From Pelodera strongyloides (Eukaryota > Nematoda > Chromadorea > Rhabditida > Rhabditidae): DNA of 64,000 nt. Both the position numbers and the translations under genes were made by a program. The notes under the pieces are model-generated. The model was not told where the DNA came from. It worked only from the letters and a program-made list of their open reading frames with translations, and ran no database searches. Within the stretch, counting starts at the first letter, position 1, and each line of letters opens with the position of its first letter. Positions 1 to 13,961 of this stretch are shown here, piece by piece. The stretch is taken from the NCBI GenBank assembly GCA_036852015.1, contig JAANDG010000151.1, positions 124,001-188,000 of the forward strand, in the 5' to 3' direction.

Positions 1-2543
1 TAGAAGGATACTGTACTGTAATTGCATTACTTTAATACTGTAAATAATACTGTAATTAGACACTAGTAATACAAGAGAGATGCTAACGATTAACGGTTCC
101 GTGCACGTATAATTGTAGGTACGGTACGGCAGTGCATTCATTACTACATTTAAAGCGGTATAACATCCGGTTTCTGAAACGGATAACTGATTTTGTCATC
201 AATCATCTGCAAATGATCATGATTAGAATAAACAATCAAGGTGAATTCGACTTATTGTTAGCATAAATGCGTAGGAATGCTATTCCATAATATAAAAAAA
301 TTATTTAAACTAATTTTAAATTATAAAAATCACTGCAACCCCTGCCTCAAGAGTTTTTTCTCTATTTTTGTTGCTAAAATCACTGACACCAAAACAGAAA
401 GGCAGGGTATTAATTTATGGGTTTCATCGCGGGTGCCGCTAACATATCTAATCTATGGTAATAAATTTACACCGTGGCGAGTCAAGATTGTGCGCGCGCT
501 GTGGAATTCACTTGAAGGGATAGGCAGCGCGTGAAGCGCTTCCGATCTCTGCGCGAAGATTTTTTCAAGAGCAAAGCGCGGGTGATTTCACCTTGAAAGA
601 TCGTGCAACGGGCAAGATCAAACGGGCATCGTATTAATTATATAAAAAAATATATAAATGAGAAGGGTTTGTAACGGACTCCGCAACGAAATCCGAAATT
701 ACTTCAGGCATTTGGTATAATTAGTCCAACTTTTCGCAACTACAAAATAAGCAAAATAGTCGTACCGGCTTTGAAGTGTCCCTACGTAATAAGAAAGTAA
801 TATCGTACGGCGATAGCCGACTGGTAAAGAATGAGGCTGAATCCTGAAAAAATGTGCGCTCCTTGAAATTGTATTACTTAGGCAGCCGCCGACCTATATT
901 CCATATAGTTATTCTTTTAGGTCATTATGCCGCCTGCTTATCTTGATGTCTCGATCTCATTTGTGCAAAATAAAGATTAGCGTGGCTTGTATCACCGGCG
1001 AAAAAAACCTCCAAGAAACCCTATTCCGCTCGCATTTTGCGTGCCATTCTTGCGCCGATTGTGTGCCAACTTCCTTAGTAAATATAAACCTTTGGGTAGG
1101 TCCACCGTATTCAAAGCCATCAGACCCCTCCACATCCTCTAACCTTTGACTTTATAAAAATTTCAGCTTCCCCCGGTAACCCTACTTTTCCTACTATCAC
1201 CATATCATTGTATCTATTATCGTGTGATTATCTTTTTTCTGAACAAAATCACGCAAAGATCAAACATTTATACGAACATTCTCTTTTTCCCGATTTTTTT
1301 GCCTAAAAAGAAAGGAAAACCCAAAAATGATGAATGTCTGTTTCAAATGTGCACGTGGTTCATGAGTTCGAGGTCATGATTTTTATTTAAATATGAAAAG
1401 GTTATGATATGAATACCTGGATTATAAGTACAAACGACCTAGTGTGGATTTTTGAGTTGTGGACTCTTTTAAAGGAGGAGGCTCACGAGAATGAAGTACT
1501 CGAATGGTTTCCTTTTATCGAAATATGATGGTATTAAGTTCCGAAAGACATGCTTTACAATGCAAAAGCTTTTAACTGGAAGGAGTAAATCAATATAAAA
1601 CTATGAATTCTATCAAAATTTTGGATCGTGAAAAATAGTTGATTTCCATAGTGGGCATGCAAATTTTGTGCTGGCTTGCAAAATGACTTGTAAATTTGCA
1701 TGTTTAGCTTTGAAGTCTACCTTGCATACGATAGGTTATTTTATTTAACTTCGAGTTCTTAGATTAATTAATTCCTCCAAACTAAAGCGCTGAACCTTAT
1801 AATACTTGTTTTTTGGAAGATAAACCCATTATCTTTCGATAAAAGGAAATTATTTGAGCACTTCATTCACGTGAGCCTCCTCCTTTAAAATGAGAGCATT
1901 TGGTTTTTAAAGAAGATGTACCCAAACATATACACGTTATGAAAATAAACTATTTTGACAGGAGTGTGGATTTTTATGCAAGAGTACGGAGTAAGGAGTT
2001 CTGTGCTTGAACTAGAGATTATGAAACATATAAATTGATTAGTAGTGCATTATCATGTAACGATGTAATGGTACACAGGTACACCATCACGTCACGGCTC
2101 ACTGGTAAATGCCGCGCAAAAGCAATACGCTGTGAGTACGCCGCGGACTTACGAAAAGGTACGAGGTACGATTAAAGTTGGCGAACGGGCGACGCACTCT
2201 TTTGGATGGGGCAGGTGCGTCATAAATAAACATTTGTGCAGAAATTGCGCCATAGGTGCGCCGCAAGTGCGACATAAGTATGCCGGTGTCTAGAAAAAAG
2301 GTGCGCCGCAAGTGCTACATTACAATGTTGCTAGTTTATTTGCACGCATTTTTCTCCCCAATACTATCTATTTTTATTTTCTGTATTATCGTTACCGCTA
2401 ATTCGGTGAGGATTTTCTGTACTTGATTTGATTAAAAATGATCGCACAATTAAATGTGAAACTAGAAAAGGTACTCCATTTCGTTGTCGATATTTTTTAT
2501 GACATAAGAAAGAGATGCTGCAGCGCTAGCGCATCAAAACATT
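1..2543. other. Intergenic region, no gene seen
   Basis: No exon chain with matching splice phases is visible on either strand. A degenerate end of the AGCGGTATAACATCCGG MITE family lies near 152-185. The 2090-2330 stretch contains repeated GTGCGCC-like motifs that recur near 27180 and 36150-36240. The short open frames here lack coding character. Confidence 0.5.
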
Positions 2544-2698
2544 TTAAAGCGAAATACCGGTCGGTTTTTGAAAAACTGAATTCTTAAGTATTTATGCTAA
2601 TTTGCTCGATTTTTTATTCTAATTTATTGTCGTTTGCATAGGCTGCATACGAATGCCGTACTCGATGTGTTTCAAAAACAGACCGGTATTTCGCTTTA
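2544..2698. repeat. MITE family A copy 1
   Basis: Palindromic element with ends TTTAAAGCGAAATACCGG and its reverse complement. The left end sits at TTAA and the right end reads TTTAG. It is about 155 bp and slightly shorter than the 180-bp consensus. Confidence 0.85.
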
Positions 2699-3444
2699 GT
2701 AAAACATTTGGAAATTAAACCTCTTTAAAAATCAGCCGATAACATAAGTGTACAAAAAAATGGCATTCTCTAATTGTGCCGGCTTGGCAAGTTTGATTTT
2801 GGTCGTTTGGTTGTCTAATTTGCTTACTGTGAAAAAAATTCAAGTAGTGGATAGTCTAATCGAAAGCATGTGACGCGATTTAAAAAAGGAACGAAACTAT
2901 TTTGAACACTACGTATCCGACTGACCTTTTCGTATAACCGAATTAAAAATTTTTTACACGATAACAGTAAACTGAGGGTTGGGTTCAGTAGCAAAATACA
3001 ATATCAATGCATAACTCTTGACTACCGTAGCGCTAGAGCATATGTATATGTGAACGTGCTTGTATGTACACGGCCAACACTACATTATTAGATATAGATA
3101 CTTCATTTATACTAAGCTCTAGCTAGTATGTAAGTAATTCTTATTGGTGAACTAGACCTTTCTCTGTCAGAAATCGGGAAACTGCAATTGTACAACTGAA
3201 CGTTTCTCAAGGCCAACTAGCTAATGATACAATTGATGGGTCCTAAGCTCTTCCTAGTCCTAGTGACAGTGATACTATTCGTATACTAAACTCTTGTCAG
3301 TGTGTTCTCATCATCGAAATCATCCCTAATTCAAACAAACGCGGCTCATTTGTAAATAGGAGCAAAATGTTTCTAAACTAACAAAGTAAAAGGTTGTAAT
3401 TATTATGCTTATTGGTTCATCGAGTTCACATTGACAACCGTTGC

Positions 3445-3504
3445 TTAGGCTTAGGCTTAGGCTTAGGCTTAGGCTTAGGCTTAGGCTTAGGCTTAGGTTT
3501 AGGA
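3445..3504 (+). repeat. Interstitial TTAGGC telomeric repeat tract
   Basis: Eight perfect tandem TTAGGC units are followed by two one-base variants. TTAGGC is the nematode telomere unit. The tract lies inside ordinary sequence and is not at a contig end, so it is an interstitial copy. Confidence 0.95.
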
Positions 3505-4029
3505 TCGAGGACTTCGCGGGGACCAAATAAAGGTGCCTAACGGTATAAGGGTAGCTACACTAGCATACTAATGAACAATTATCGGGAGCTGTGAATAAAA
3601 TTAAGTTCATGGATGGAGTTTATTTATTTTGAACAAAGGATAATCCTTGAATGTGAACTGAGGATGGCTCTAGTTACGTACGCTTAGAATGGACCCGTAT
3701 GGTTTAAACTTTGGACCAGGCGTATGGGCTCACGGGGTATTCCAAGTGGCTTAGTGCTAAATATCCACCTTTTGTATGTAACGATCATCTGTTTCAATTG
3801 GGGGGAACGCCCCCTTTGATACTGTTTTCCGCAAAACTCTCTCTCAGCTACTGTGGGAAAATTTCAAACAAATCTGTAAAATCTACTGATTTCATCAAAT
3901 AACTGATCATATTCAAGGCTTATTTTATTCAACTAGTTAACTAATATTTAACAACAATGGTTTATGACTACGAAATGAATGGTACGTCTTTTTATATAGT
4001 TTTACTTTTGTGCTTCTGCGTACAAAACA

Positions 4030-4049
4030 GAGGGTTAGGGTTAGGGTTA
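4030..4049 (+). repeat. Short TTAGGG-like tract
   Basis: About three tandem GGGTTA units. It differs from the TTAGGC tract 600 bp upstream by one base per unit, so it may be a diverged interstitial telomeric repeat or chance. Confidence 0.5.
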
Positions 4050-4664
4050 TAAATGTGGTGTTTTTTTCTACTATGTATACTTTTATTATATTTTTATCAC
4101 GTACACTTGCTATTTTAGGCGTGTACATAGTAAAGAGACAAGTAATTTTTCATGAGATTTGTCTAATTAAAATTCAAAGAGCTAGTTTTATCTATAACCC
4201 CTCTCTCGCCCGAAAACCGTGAAATTATTTCCAACAGTTGAACTGTATGCTGATAATATTCAAATCGATGTTCTTTCCCTTCTTACTGAAATCATTTTGT
4301 TGCCAAATTCATATGCACGCTTTTGGTTCAATTTCAATAAAAACAAAATTGTGCCAACAAAATGTTTTTTTCTCGACAATCTAATTTTGACAATAAAAAC
4401 AAGGAACCGCGTGCACTTGATTTTTTTTTCAAAATTAAATAAACAAAATAAAAAGAGAATGCAGTATTATTGCGTGAAAGTGCAAAGTGCGAACAATATA
4501 ATGGTATATTCGGTAGACCATATTCATATTTATGCTAGTAATCTTTATTAATTACAATTCTAAAACAAAAATAACACTGCATTACATAAGGTCTCTGAAA
4601 GATCCCAGTAAGCTAATTATTGTTCTGATATTCTGGAAACGTCATGACAAAATTTTGTTCAAAA

Positions 4665-4761
4665 AGTATGTACCATGGCGAAAAGGTATGTACCATGGCG
4701 AAAAGTATGTACCATGGCGAAAATTATGTACCATGGCGTAATGGTGTGCACCATGGCGAGA
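4665..4761 (+). repeat. Minisatellite with TACCATGGCG core
   Basis: Five direct copies of a roughly 19-bp unit containing GTACCATGGCGA lie end to end, immediately upstream of the isolated exon at 4791. The last unit has diverged (GTGCACCATGGCGAGAG). Because each unit contains CCATGG, it generates spurious ATG-started frames. Confidence 0.9.
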
Positions 4762-4790
4762 GAAATAAAAAAAAACAAAATTGGTTTCAG

Positions 4791-4919
4791 ATCGCAACGG
4801 CGACATTCAAGTGGAGGGCAAGGATTACTTTGACTATGACAAGACTTCCACCGGCGATGGCGTCCATCAGAGATACGCCAAAAGTGTGGAAATTGTCACG
4901 ACTAATGGTGGAACCATTG
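4791..4919 (+). CDS. Isolated exon of an unrecognised gene
   Basis: A 129-base open segment is preceded by a good nematode acceptor (TTGGTTTCAG) and followed by GTTTGT, a common nematode donor. It enters and leaves in phase 1, so it is a symmetrical 1-1 exon. The peptide reads RNGDIQVEGKDYFDYDKTS, then ends near VEIVTTNGGTI. Codon choice favours GGC, ACC and GTC, unlike the AT-rich surroundings. I find no neighbouring exon with matching phase on either side and cannot name the family. It may be the remnant of a lost gene, a captured exon, or part of a gene whose other exons are far away. Confidence 0.4.
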
Positions 4920-5017
4920 GTTTGTTATTTTAGTTTATCTTTATTATATTTCATTGATACTGAATCCTAGGGGACTGTCCCGACTGTTATTTTGTCTCTG
5001 AAACATTCTGAGGCCGT

Positions 5018-5151
5018 GAGGCCGTATTCACCAACACGCAGGGAGCCCTCCCCAAGGAGCTAAAGAGTGCGTAGAGAGTGCGAGAGCAGAAGAGATTCAG
5101 AGCGCTCATGAGCCTAGGGAGGGCTCCCTGTGTGTTGGTGAATACGGCCTC
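5018..5151. repeat. Palindromic MITE, family GAGGCCGTATTCACC, copy 1
   Basis: Inverted-repeat element beginning GAGGCCGTATTCACCAACAC and ending with its complement. A second copy with the same arms and spacer is at 53748-53890. Confidence 0.85.
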
Positions 5152-7131
5152 AGTATAAAATAATCAAGCTCGATGTGTCTCGCGCCACTCGCACACTGTT
5201 TGGTGCGCGGCTACACACTCGAGCGCATATTACCACTTTGAGGGTACCCCTGTGAAGCACTAGTTGCACTTATTCTAAATATCACTAAAAGTGAACTTCC
5301 GAATGCATCTCTCAATACAAATCATCTACAAAAGTCACACTAAAAAAACCAAGTCCCAAATTTATAATTTACCCCTTTTTATTGCTCCTAACTTCCTAAT
5401 ATTCTAATACTGATCCCTTCTTTCTTGGGTCACACACACAGTATCTAATTGGTCTCTGGGTCTTATATGGGCCCTCAAGACATCAAAGAACGATCGCCAC
5501 GCCCTCAAAGAGCGACCAATAAAGGTGCAAAACTAGCTGAATTATTTGCTCACCTGTCTGTACATACGAACGACATCACAAGGAAAATTACGAACGGAGG
5601 TGTTTTGTTGAACTTGACTTTCAAAATATAAGAGAAATAGAGGATCAAAAAGAGACCAAGAACTCTGAGCTACATATATTTGACACGAAATTTGTTCAGG
5701 CAGTCTAATTGTCCAATATGCCCATCATAAGCTTTGCCTGCTCGACCGCCACGTTTTTATTTTACTATTTAATTTTTTTTTACTATTTTTAAGGTCTATT
5801 TATGGAAAATACTAGTATTAGGAGTGAATTCCCGTAGTGCTTTTTTTTTTTTTTAAGGTCTATTTATGGAAAATACTAGTATTAGGAGTGAATTCGCGTA
5901 GTGCTTTTATTTTTTTTTTAAAGATTTGTGTAAGTAATAGTAATCATAGCCAATAATTTTACGCCGTATGAAGAAATCAACCTAACATAACTGGCATATT
6001 ATTGTTTCGGGGAGTGTGTATGAGATGGATACCGTATTAGTAGTATGATCACTTTTATGGATGCTTTTCTGTGAAACACCTCGAAACTTGGTACGTATCA
6101 TACGCATACGTACTGTTATGAGTAACCATAGGTTATGAGGTGACGTATAATTGGTTTACCACAATAAGATGTTATGACAAATTCCCCGAGTGGGTTGACT
6201 GGTGTATAACCTGCGACTAAACAAATAAAACAAAAGTTGAAGATTTTTGGACCTAGAGAGAGAAATGAGGTAGAGAGACAGAGAGAGAGAGAGAAATAGA
6301 GAGAGAGGGAGAAATAGAGATAGGGAGAAAGAGAGAGAGAGAAAGACAACAAGAGAGAGAGAGAATTTACCTTAAGAATGTTAAGTAAGAAATGCATGTG
6401 GGTGTGTCACACTAAGTAATATGTATAACAAGTAGTTTTTTTTTGTGGACTCAGTTTACGACGAATAGAGTTATATATGTATATAAATGGCCTACATAGT
6501 TCATATTCACAGTGAACTATCATTTTATGTATAATACCTCATGCCCATCTAGATATTCCACAGAAACAGGCCAAAACCCAAGTAACTTTTCAAACTATCG
6601 ATCCTGCCGTGGATTTGTCTTTTCCTACTTTTCTTTTGTTTCTACTTTATTACAATTTAAAATTACATAAATTGAACTGCAGAACGAATGACTCCCGCAA
6701 AGCACGCAATTGTACACGTACAAGCTGACAAGGGTAAGATAACACAAATCGCACCTAATTCGTCAAAATGTATTGGTTTTTTCCGTTAGTGTGATTTAAA
6801 AGCATCATGTCACGTGTTTTCGGAAGCATATATCAGGCAAGTACATTTCAATGATAGATGCAAAGTTCTATGCTCTTTTCCGGACGCGTAGTGAAGCGCA
6901 ATTTGCATATAATACATGGGACCAATTCCAGTGACGAAACCTAATTTGGTTCATGAAAAATAAATTGTCTACTTTTTTAGAACATCGTCATGCTGGCGTC
7001 CACGTGACCGATGGTGTAACACGAACATCTTATTACGGACAAGTGATTGATGAAGAAAAGTAGGTTGAATTACTTCACAGCTTTCATTAAAATACCAGAC
7101 GGCTATCGCCGCCTGTGGCGACTTTCAATGT
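5152..7131. other. Intergenic region with a 66-bp tandem duplication and GA tracts
   Basis: Between about 5785 and 5915 a 66-bp unit (containing AAGGTCTATTTATGGAAAAT) is present twice in direct orientation, each copy ending in a T run. A GA-rich microsatellite lies at 6255-6365. No gene is supported. Confidence 0.6.
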
Positions 7132-7315
7132 TTAAAGCGAAATACCGGCCGGTTTTTGAAGCGCAGCGAGTTCCCCTGCTTTCATATGGTTCATATGCAA
7201 ATGTGCATAAATTTGAATAAAAAAATAGACCCCAATTAGACCCCACTTAGCATATCTACATGAGAATGCAGATATTTGAGATGCGTTGCAAAAACCGGAT
7301 GGTATTTCGCTTTAA
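7132..7315. repeat. MITE family A copy 2
   Basis: Palindromic copy flanked by TTAA on both sides. The internal region differs from most copies by an AATAGACCCCAATT motif, shared with the copies at 8684 and 46027, which suggests a subfamily. Confidence 0.9.
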
Positions 7316-8683
7316 AATGTCCACTTCAATTCAATGTTATTTTCCCTTTTCACACGACATATGATTTTTGTAATGTTCGCGCATCACACATTTGAAAATC
7401 AAACTATCATAATTTGTCTAGCTCTTTGAAAGCAGCGCACTCCACACTCCATACAATTTCACTACTTGAAACGTTTCAAGGCCACCGCTCTATTTTAGGA
7501 TTAAATTCGAGTAAACCTCGTTTCTTTACCATTAAAGATGAGTATTAAACTATTCATGTATGTATATAGGGAATTTTTTAAGATTAACATGCAAAGTTCT
7601 TTGTAATCTGTTTGGAGGTTAGGAACACATTGATCTATGATTGAAGATAAATGGGAAGCAAATGTTCTTAATGTTCCGGAAATACATCTAAACTGGGGGT
7701 TCGGCTGCGCACCAATGGCTCTCAAAAATGACGCACTTGATTAGCATGCGAATTGCAGACCATTCGCTCAACAACCGCGCACAAGTCGCATAATTGGCAG
7801 AACTATTTTTTGGACATTTTCAAACGCATCCTGGTAATTTTTTTGTTACCGGCACGTCGCGCACGAAGGTCGAAGCTCTGGCATGCGATAGTGCGCGCTT
7901 GTGTTATCAACCGTTGAAGATAAATGCCTTACATTTTCGCGCTAACGTGCGCTTCATTTGCTGTCATGTTGATTTATGTCAGTAAAGGATCAAGATTCCA
8001 TGGCACGTCCGCTAAAAAAAAAAAAAGAAAAAAAAAGAAGTGAAAATTGATAGAGTTGATAAAGTTGATAGAGATAACAGTATGCAGGACTGCAACAGAC
8101 ATTCTATTCCGTGCGCAACACTTGAGCTCAGTTGTGAGTACTGTAGACTTGCAATTTCTATTTGTTACGAGGTTTCCGTATGCTAGACCCGTAAGTTCGG
8201 TGTAACAAACGCATTTTATGTTTTCTTGGAGTTAGCTTCCATATAGTATGTCAACATACTACTTTTTAAGTCACGTATTTCTCTCTGATATAGGACTTGA
8301 GATTTACTCTTTACTCAGAAGCCGGAAACAGCAGGGTGTTATATTTTTTGCAAGTGAATTTTATGTGTACTGTAATAGTGAAGGCACCCTCGAGGAGAAA
8401 GTTAAGTGTTAGGGGGTGTAGTTTGTTGTCTTATGGCCCGCTACTAGTTGTACCTTGCTCCTTGTACTATGCCGCAGATTCGTTCGTGATCTTGTAAGAA
8501 TGCAATTGCGCGCAATTGCCATAGTGTCCTAATCTAATGAGTATCTGCCGTACAGTACATACGCAATGGCTGAAAGATATGTCGCTCCTACCTTGCTCGT
8601 ATATATGCAGAAGCCGATTTGTATTCGTACGTTTTATATATCTGAATCTGACCATAAAGTGTTAGGGAATGTAATTTGTTATC

Positions 8684-8860
8684 TTAAAGCGAAATACCGG
8701 CTGGTTTTTGAAACGCATCGAGTACACCAATATTCTTATGCGGAATATGCAAATGAGCATAATTTAGCATAAGAATAGACCCCAATTGGACCCCACTTCG
8801 CATAAATAGAATTCAGTTGTCTAGGATGCGTTTCAAAAACCGGCCGCTATTTCGCTTTAA
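8684..8860. repeat. MITE family A copy 3
   Basis: Complete palindromic copy, TTAA at each end, in the GACCCCAATTGGACCCC subfamily. Confidence 0.9.
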
Positions 8861-9103
8861 ATGTAATGAGTATATCTCGACAACATATGTAACGACTACA
8901 TTTCTATATTATAGTGCCTGAGAATATGCGCTGTATGTTTAATTTGTATTGTCTATACAATATAGTACATACAAAATCGATGCTGTTGACTATAGTATTC
9001 CGAAACAGTTTCCACGGCATATTATGCATAATAAGATGAACATGATGCTATTACATTCCCACGCACTTGTTTTGCGCATAAAATTATCAAGCTTATGCAC
9101 GAT

Positions 9104-9145
<42 letters not shown>

Positions 9146-9317
9146 CTCTCTGCATCACTGTTCGCTTCCTCTCTTCATCTCTCTTTTCGTATCACCTCAT
9201 AAGCCATTTCTCTATACATGTTTCCCTCTGTGCGACACTGTAGTCAAGTATTATTCTAGTTATTATTAGGTGCGACTGCACTAACAAGTAGAAGTTAGTC
9301 GTATTGTACCCAAAGGT

Positions 9318-9501
9318 TTAAAGCGAAATACCATCCGGTTTTTGAAACGCATCATGGACAACCGAGTTCTTACGTATTTATGCTAATTTACTCGAATTTA
9401 GCTCGATTTTTTTTATTATAATTTATGGTCATTTGCACAAGCTGCATAAGAATGCTGGTGTACTCGATGTGTTCCAAAAACCGGCCGAGATTTTGCTTTA
9501 A
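9318..9501. repeat. MITE family A copy 4
   Basis: Complete copy with TTAA at both ends. The left arm has ATCC where most copies have GGCC, which resembles the arm of the related AGCGGTATAACATCCGG family. Confidence 0.9.
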
Positions 9502-12500
9502 CAGCATGTTCCGATCTAAGCGACTCTCGTATAGTTTTTGTATTATTGCAGAAATTAACCGATACCTTAGAGACTTTTGTTCTTCGCATACATATTGGCC
9601 AAGCGTTGTAATATATGAGCATGCTGTTTTTCTGTGCGCCCATGTCCATGCCGCTTTGAAACTCTAGTCTAGATAGGTTTTCACAAGTGAACTGATTGTT
9701 ATAGGGTGTCATTTTAATCAGTGTTCGCAACGATCAACTTCAGCGTTATAAGCCACTGCAAAAGCTGCGATAAGCCCAGTTGTTGATATTTCTGAGTGAG
9801 GTACAGAGAGAGATAGAGAGTTAGGGAGAGAGGAAGAGAGAGAGAGAGAGTCTGAAAGAGACAGTACAATATAACGAGAGAAAAGAGAGAGTATAGCTAG
9901 TTCCCCTTTACTTGAAACTTCGACTCTTGATCGCGGCCGTGTCTGGTCAGTGTATTCGTGTGCATGTTTGTGTGTTCAATGTTGCAAACCTCCTATTCCA
10001 GGTTACTACACATATTGTCTAAGTCTACGGTACTCCAAATGCTAAATAGAATTGACCAGGTCAACCCTAGACAGTATTCATGCGTGTGTGTACTCAGTGT
10101 CTCAACATCCTTAGTATTTACGAGTGTGTACCCAGTTTCGCAAACTTAGATACTACGAATATTGTCTAAGGTTACGGTAGTCCAAGTGCTAAATAGAATT
10201 GATCGGGCCTCCTTTGATCGAGTGTACACACCCCTTTAGTTATTCAATTTCGCATGGTCACTTACAAACCCTCAACACTGAACAAATAGACAAACACCAT
10301 GGAGATGTTTACAATATTACAGTTGCACTGCACTGACACTCTTGCTCCTGAACTGCCCTGAACAACTTACAAAACCTTTCAGTTTAAAGCTGTATGGCAC
10401 ATGTTTTTGAACCGTACACTGCAACTGTATTTCCATGCAATGCATGCAAATTTCTGTTCTTGCCTGGTTATTTCCTGCACAGAATGGAACACACTTTGCA
10501 TAAATAGGAACCCAATTATCCAGCACGTTTTTCAGAACCACGTGTCATCCACTTTAAAATGACTTGAAAACCTCATGCCCGGCACGTAGTCGATTTCAGG
10601 CAAATCTGTTCTATCTAAGGAACGGTCTACCGTATTTGCTTTTATGTCTACGTTTTAATTTTCTCTAAAAACGGTTTATTTTCTGCTTGAATGCATTTAC
10701 TAAAGTTGGTGAGTTTTGCTAATTTAGAATTTAGACCAATCAGATAACATTAAGTCAGTGGAAATTAGAGAGAGAGAGAGAGAGAACTTCAGTTGGGTAA
10801 TGGAGAGAGTAGAGAGAGAGAGAGAGTAGAGAGCTACAGATAGGTAAGAGAGAGGAAGCTACAGATAGGTAAGAGAGAGAGAGAGAGCTACAGATAGACA
10901 GAGCGAGAGAGTGGGAGAGAGTCACGGAGTACCCCATGAGATACTTGGTCTAGCAGGGCGATTTAGCATTTAGCACTTTCCAGAGTTCCCATTTTTCGTC
11001 CTTGTATTTCAACAAAGTACAGAATATTTTCTTTTTCTTTTTGAATGAGTGTGAGAAACCTTTTAGCGAACTTATGCTAGAAATACGGTTTTTAAGTTCA
11101 TTAAAAAAGAACAGGCGCTGCACATTAAAGTGCCCTGTGCCCTGTGCAATAGACAGAATTATGGCCTTCTCCTAGTGATTTAGGATGGGTCTAGGATGTT
11201 GCAAAACAGATGCTCAAAGAATCTTTTCACTATTAGTCTGTCTACAATTTTGCTTCAGCTCATCACGTCTATGTGTTTTATGCTAATACTGAAATGTAAT
11301 TTGCATATAATACATGCATGCGTTTCAAAACCATGCATCATACCGCTTTAACCACCATGTCTAACCATGTAACTTCAAAACGTTTTTTTCTGGCGCTTAT
11401 GCCAAAAATGCAAAAGCAAACTGTAGCTTATCTTGTATGAATTTTGCACACCAGTGCTCAAAGTCGATCTCTATTATAAAACAATAAAATCAGCCCATTA
11501 ATTGGTTTTTATGCGTTTTCCGAAAGAAAAAAGAGAGAGGAACGGAATGCTAAGAAACGACGAAACTAAAAAGAAAGTAGCAAATTGAATCATTTTGCTC
11601 TCCTGAGAGCTTCAGAGATCCTCTATATAGAGAATTGCTTTATAATGAATATGCTAATTTATGCTAATTTCTCATATTCCCTTTGAACTGTATTCTAGTT
11701 CTCTGATTCTATTACAGTTACAGTTCGGACTAAATATGTACTTGCCAAGCTTTTCATATATATTTAACATGTATTATTTGGTTTTCACATGTGATAGCTG
11801 TATGTATACATAAACATTACAATGTAATAAATATTGCAAAAGAGAAAGCACAAAATTGCCCTGTAATGTAATAAACAAAACAAAAAATATTCAAAAGTCG
11901 TCGAATTAAAAAAAAACTGTACGAACTAATTTGTCACGAAGGTCAATCATTTCATTTTTTCATTTTGTTCAAAACTTTTATTTACCATTTTAGAAGGAAA
12001 ATCGCTCGTATTTACTAAAATATTTATATTAACCGCGTGCAAATATACACACACTTAAAAACTACCGGAACTTATACAGCATACCTCTCAATTTTCCCTG
12101 TTTTATTCCTATTTGTATGGTACTTTAAAAAACGCGAGTAGAAAATAATATTTTATACATATTACCATCCATATTCACAAACATCACCTTGTCGAAAGCC
12201 AAAACTCTCTCTCTCTCTCTCTCTCTCTCCCTCTCTCTTTTCACTTCTTCTGCTCACTGTTTTTATCACTATCCACTAGTTGTATTCTTGGCGCAGAAGT
12301 GTTAAATATCACAGATAAGTGGGGGGAAGCCTTCAATTTCGTGTGTTCAAAGTTGTGTGTTCAAAGTCGCAGACAACTAAAAATTAACACCTTCTTTAGA
12401 TAACAGTGTGGCTATTTGGAATTTGTTTATGTCAAAAGTCCTTGCAGAGAATACAAACACACTATAACGAAAAATTTGCATTTACTCAATTTGCTGAGTT

Positions 12501-12822
12501 TGAGCATAAGTTCACAAACATAAACCAAAAAAAACCTCCAAGACAAACAACACAAACTAGTTCAAGTGCAATTTAGTAATTCCAGTAAAATTATGCTAGA
12601 GCTAATTACAACAATAACTTTTCGGTCTTGTATTCTATCCTCTTGTTATACGATTTGACAGATCAACGTTACTTTTCTTATGTTATTCCACTGTTTCCGT
12701 ATTTACGTTTTCATAGTGTAGTTATTGCTCTGCAAGATGGTTTCCGAAGTTCGCTTTGATATAACGGGGGCGCGCTCTTTAACTTTTAATAATAATAATA
12801 TAATTTCCTATTTTTTTTTCAG
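9502..12822. other. Intergenic region upstream of the Rh gene
   Basis: The stretch contains GA/TC microsatellites (near 9810-9850, 10770-10920 and 12207-12240) and degenerate MITE ends such as CATACCGCTTTAA near 11350. A duplicated motif, TGTCTAAGTCTACGGTACTCC, is near 10017 and 10160. I see no exon chain. Confidence 0.5.
12811..12822 (+). promoter_or_regulatory. Probable trans-splice (splice-leader) acceptor of the Rh gene
   Basis: A run of T followed by CAG lies 10 bases before the start ATG at 12833, with no upstream exon that fits. In nematodes this arrangement usually marks spliced-leader addition. An intron in the 5' UTR is the alternative. Confidence 0.55.
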
Positions 12823-12832
12823 GAACCCGAGG

Positions 12833-13054
12833 ATGGCGTCGGCGTTCCAGAAGAATCAGTTTACGATATTACTTCTGATCTGCCAGGTATTTTCCGAGAG
12901 ATAATAAAGTCTTAGAAAGAGAGAGACAGATAGAGAGAGATAGAGAGAGAGAGATAGAGAGAGATAGGGTGAGATTATATATATATATATATATATATAT
13001 ATAGATATAGATATATATAGATATATATAGATATATATATATATATATATATAA

Positions 13055-13096
<42 letters not shown>

Positions 13097-13915
13097 TATA
13101 TATATAGATATATATATATATATATATACTATGATGTTGTTCTGCGAATTCGCACCGGAAAAAAAACCAAAAACAATTCTCTTGAAATTCTTTTTGGATT
13201 TCTTGCTCTGCGAATTTGGAAAGTTTGCTGTGCGAATTCGCACAGCCCACTTTTCCGGTGCGAAATCGCAGTTCATTAATAGAGTATAGAGATAGACAGA
13301 GATAGAGAGATAGAGAGAGATAGAGAGCGAGAGATAGAGAGAGAGAAAAAGAAACAAATCGGAGAGAGAGAGAGAGAAAAACTGCAGAACGAGAGAGTGA
13401 TAAAAAAGCAACCCAGAAAGTTTGTGCGACACCGAGACAGAAAGAAAGTCAACTATAGAGAGTGAGAGAGGAAGAGAAAGAGAAAGAGAGAGACGAGAGA
13501 CAGATATAGAGGGAGACGAGAGATAGAGAAATAGAGAAAGACGAGAGATAGAGAAATATAGAGAGAGACGAGAGCTAGAGACAGACAGATATGTAAAAAG
13601 AATTAAACTTCAGATCGTGTTCTTCGTGTTGTTCGGTCTGTTCGCCAAGTATGACGCCTCCGCCATGCCGTCGCCTACTGGGGCCGACGATCCGATTCCC
13701 TTTGCCAAACAGTATCCATGTAAGTTGATACAGTAAGAAAACAATCATGCTACCGGTATGGTAAATCAGACTACCGTAGTCCAGAACCAGTCAATCCCCC
13801 GTTGCTAAACAGTGTCCGTGTAAGCTTATACCCTTATACGATAAGAAATCAATGACTGGAGTAATACAGAATTATGCTACAGAAGTACCTGTATCTATGA
13901 AGGAAAAAAATATAG

Positions 13916-13961
<46 letters not shown>

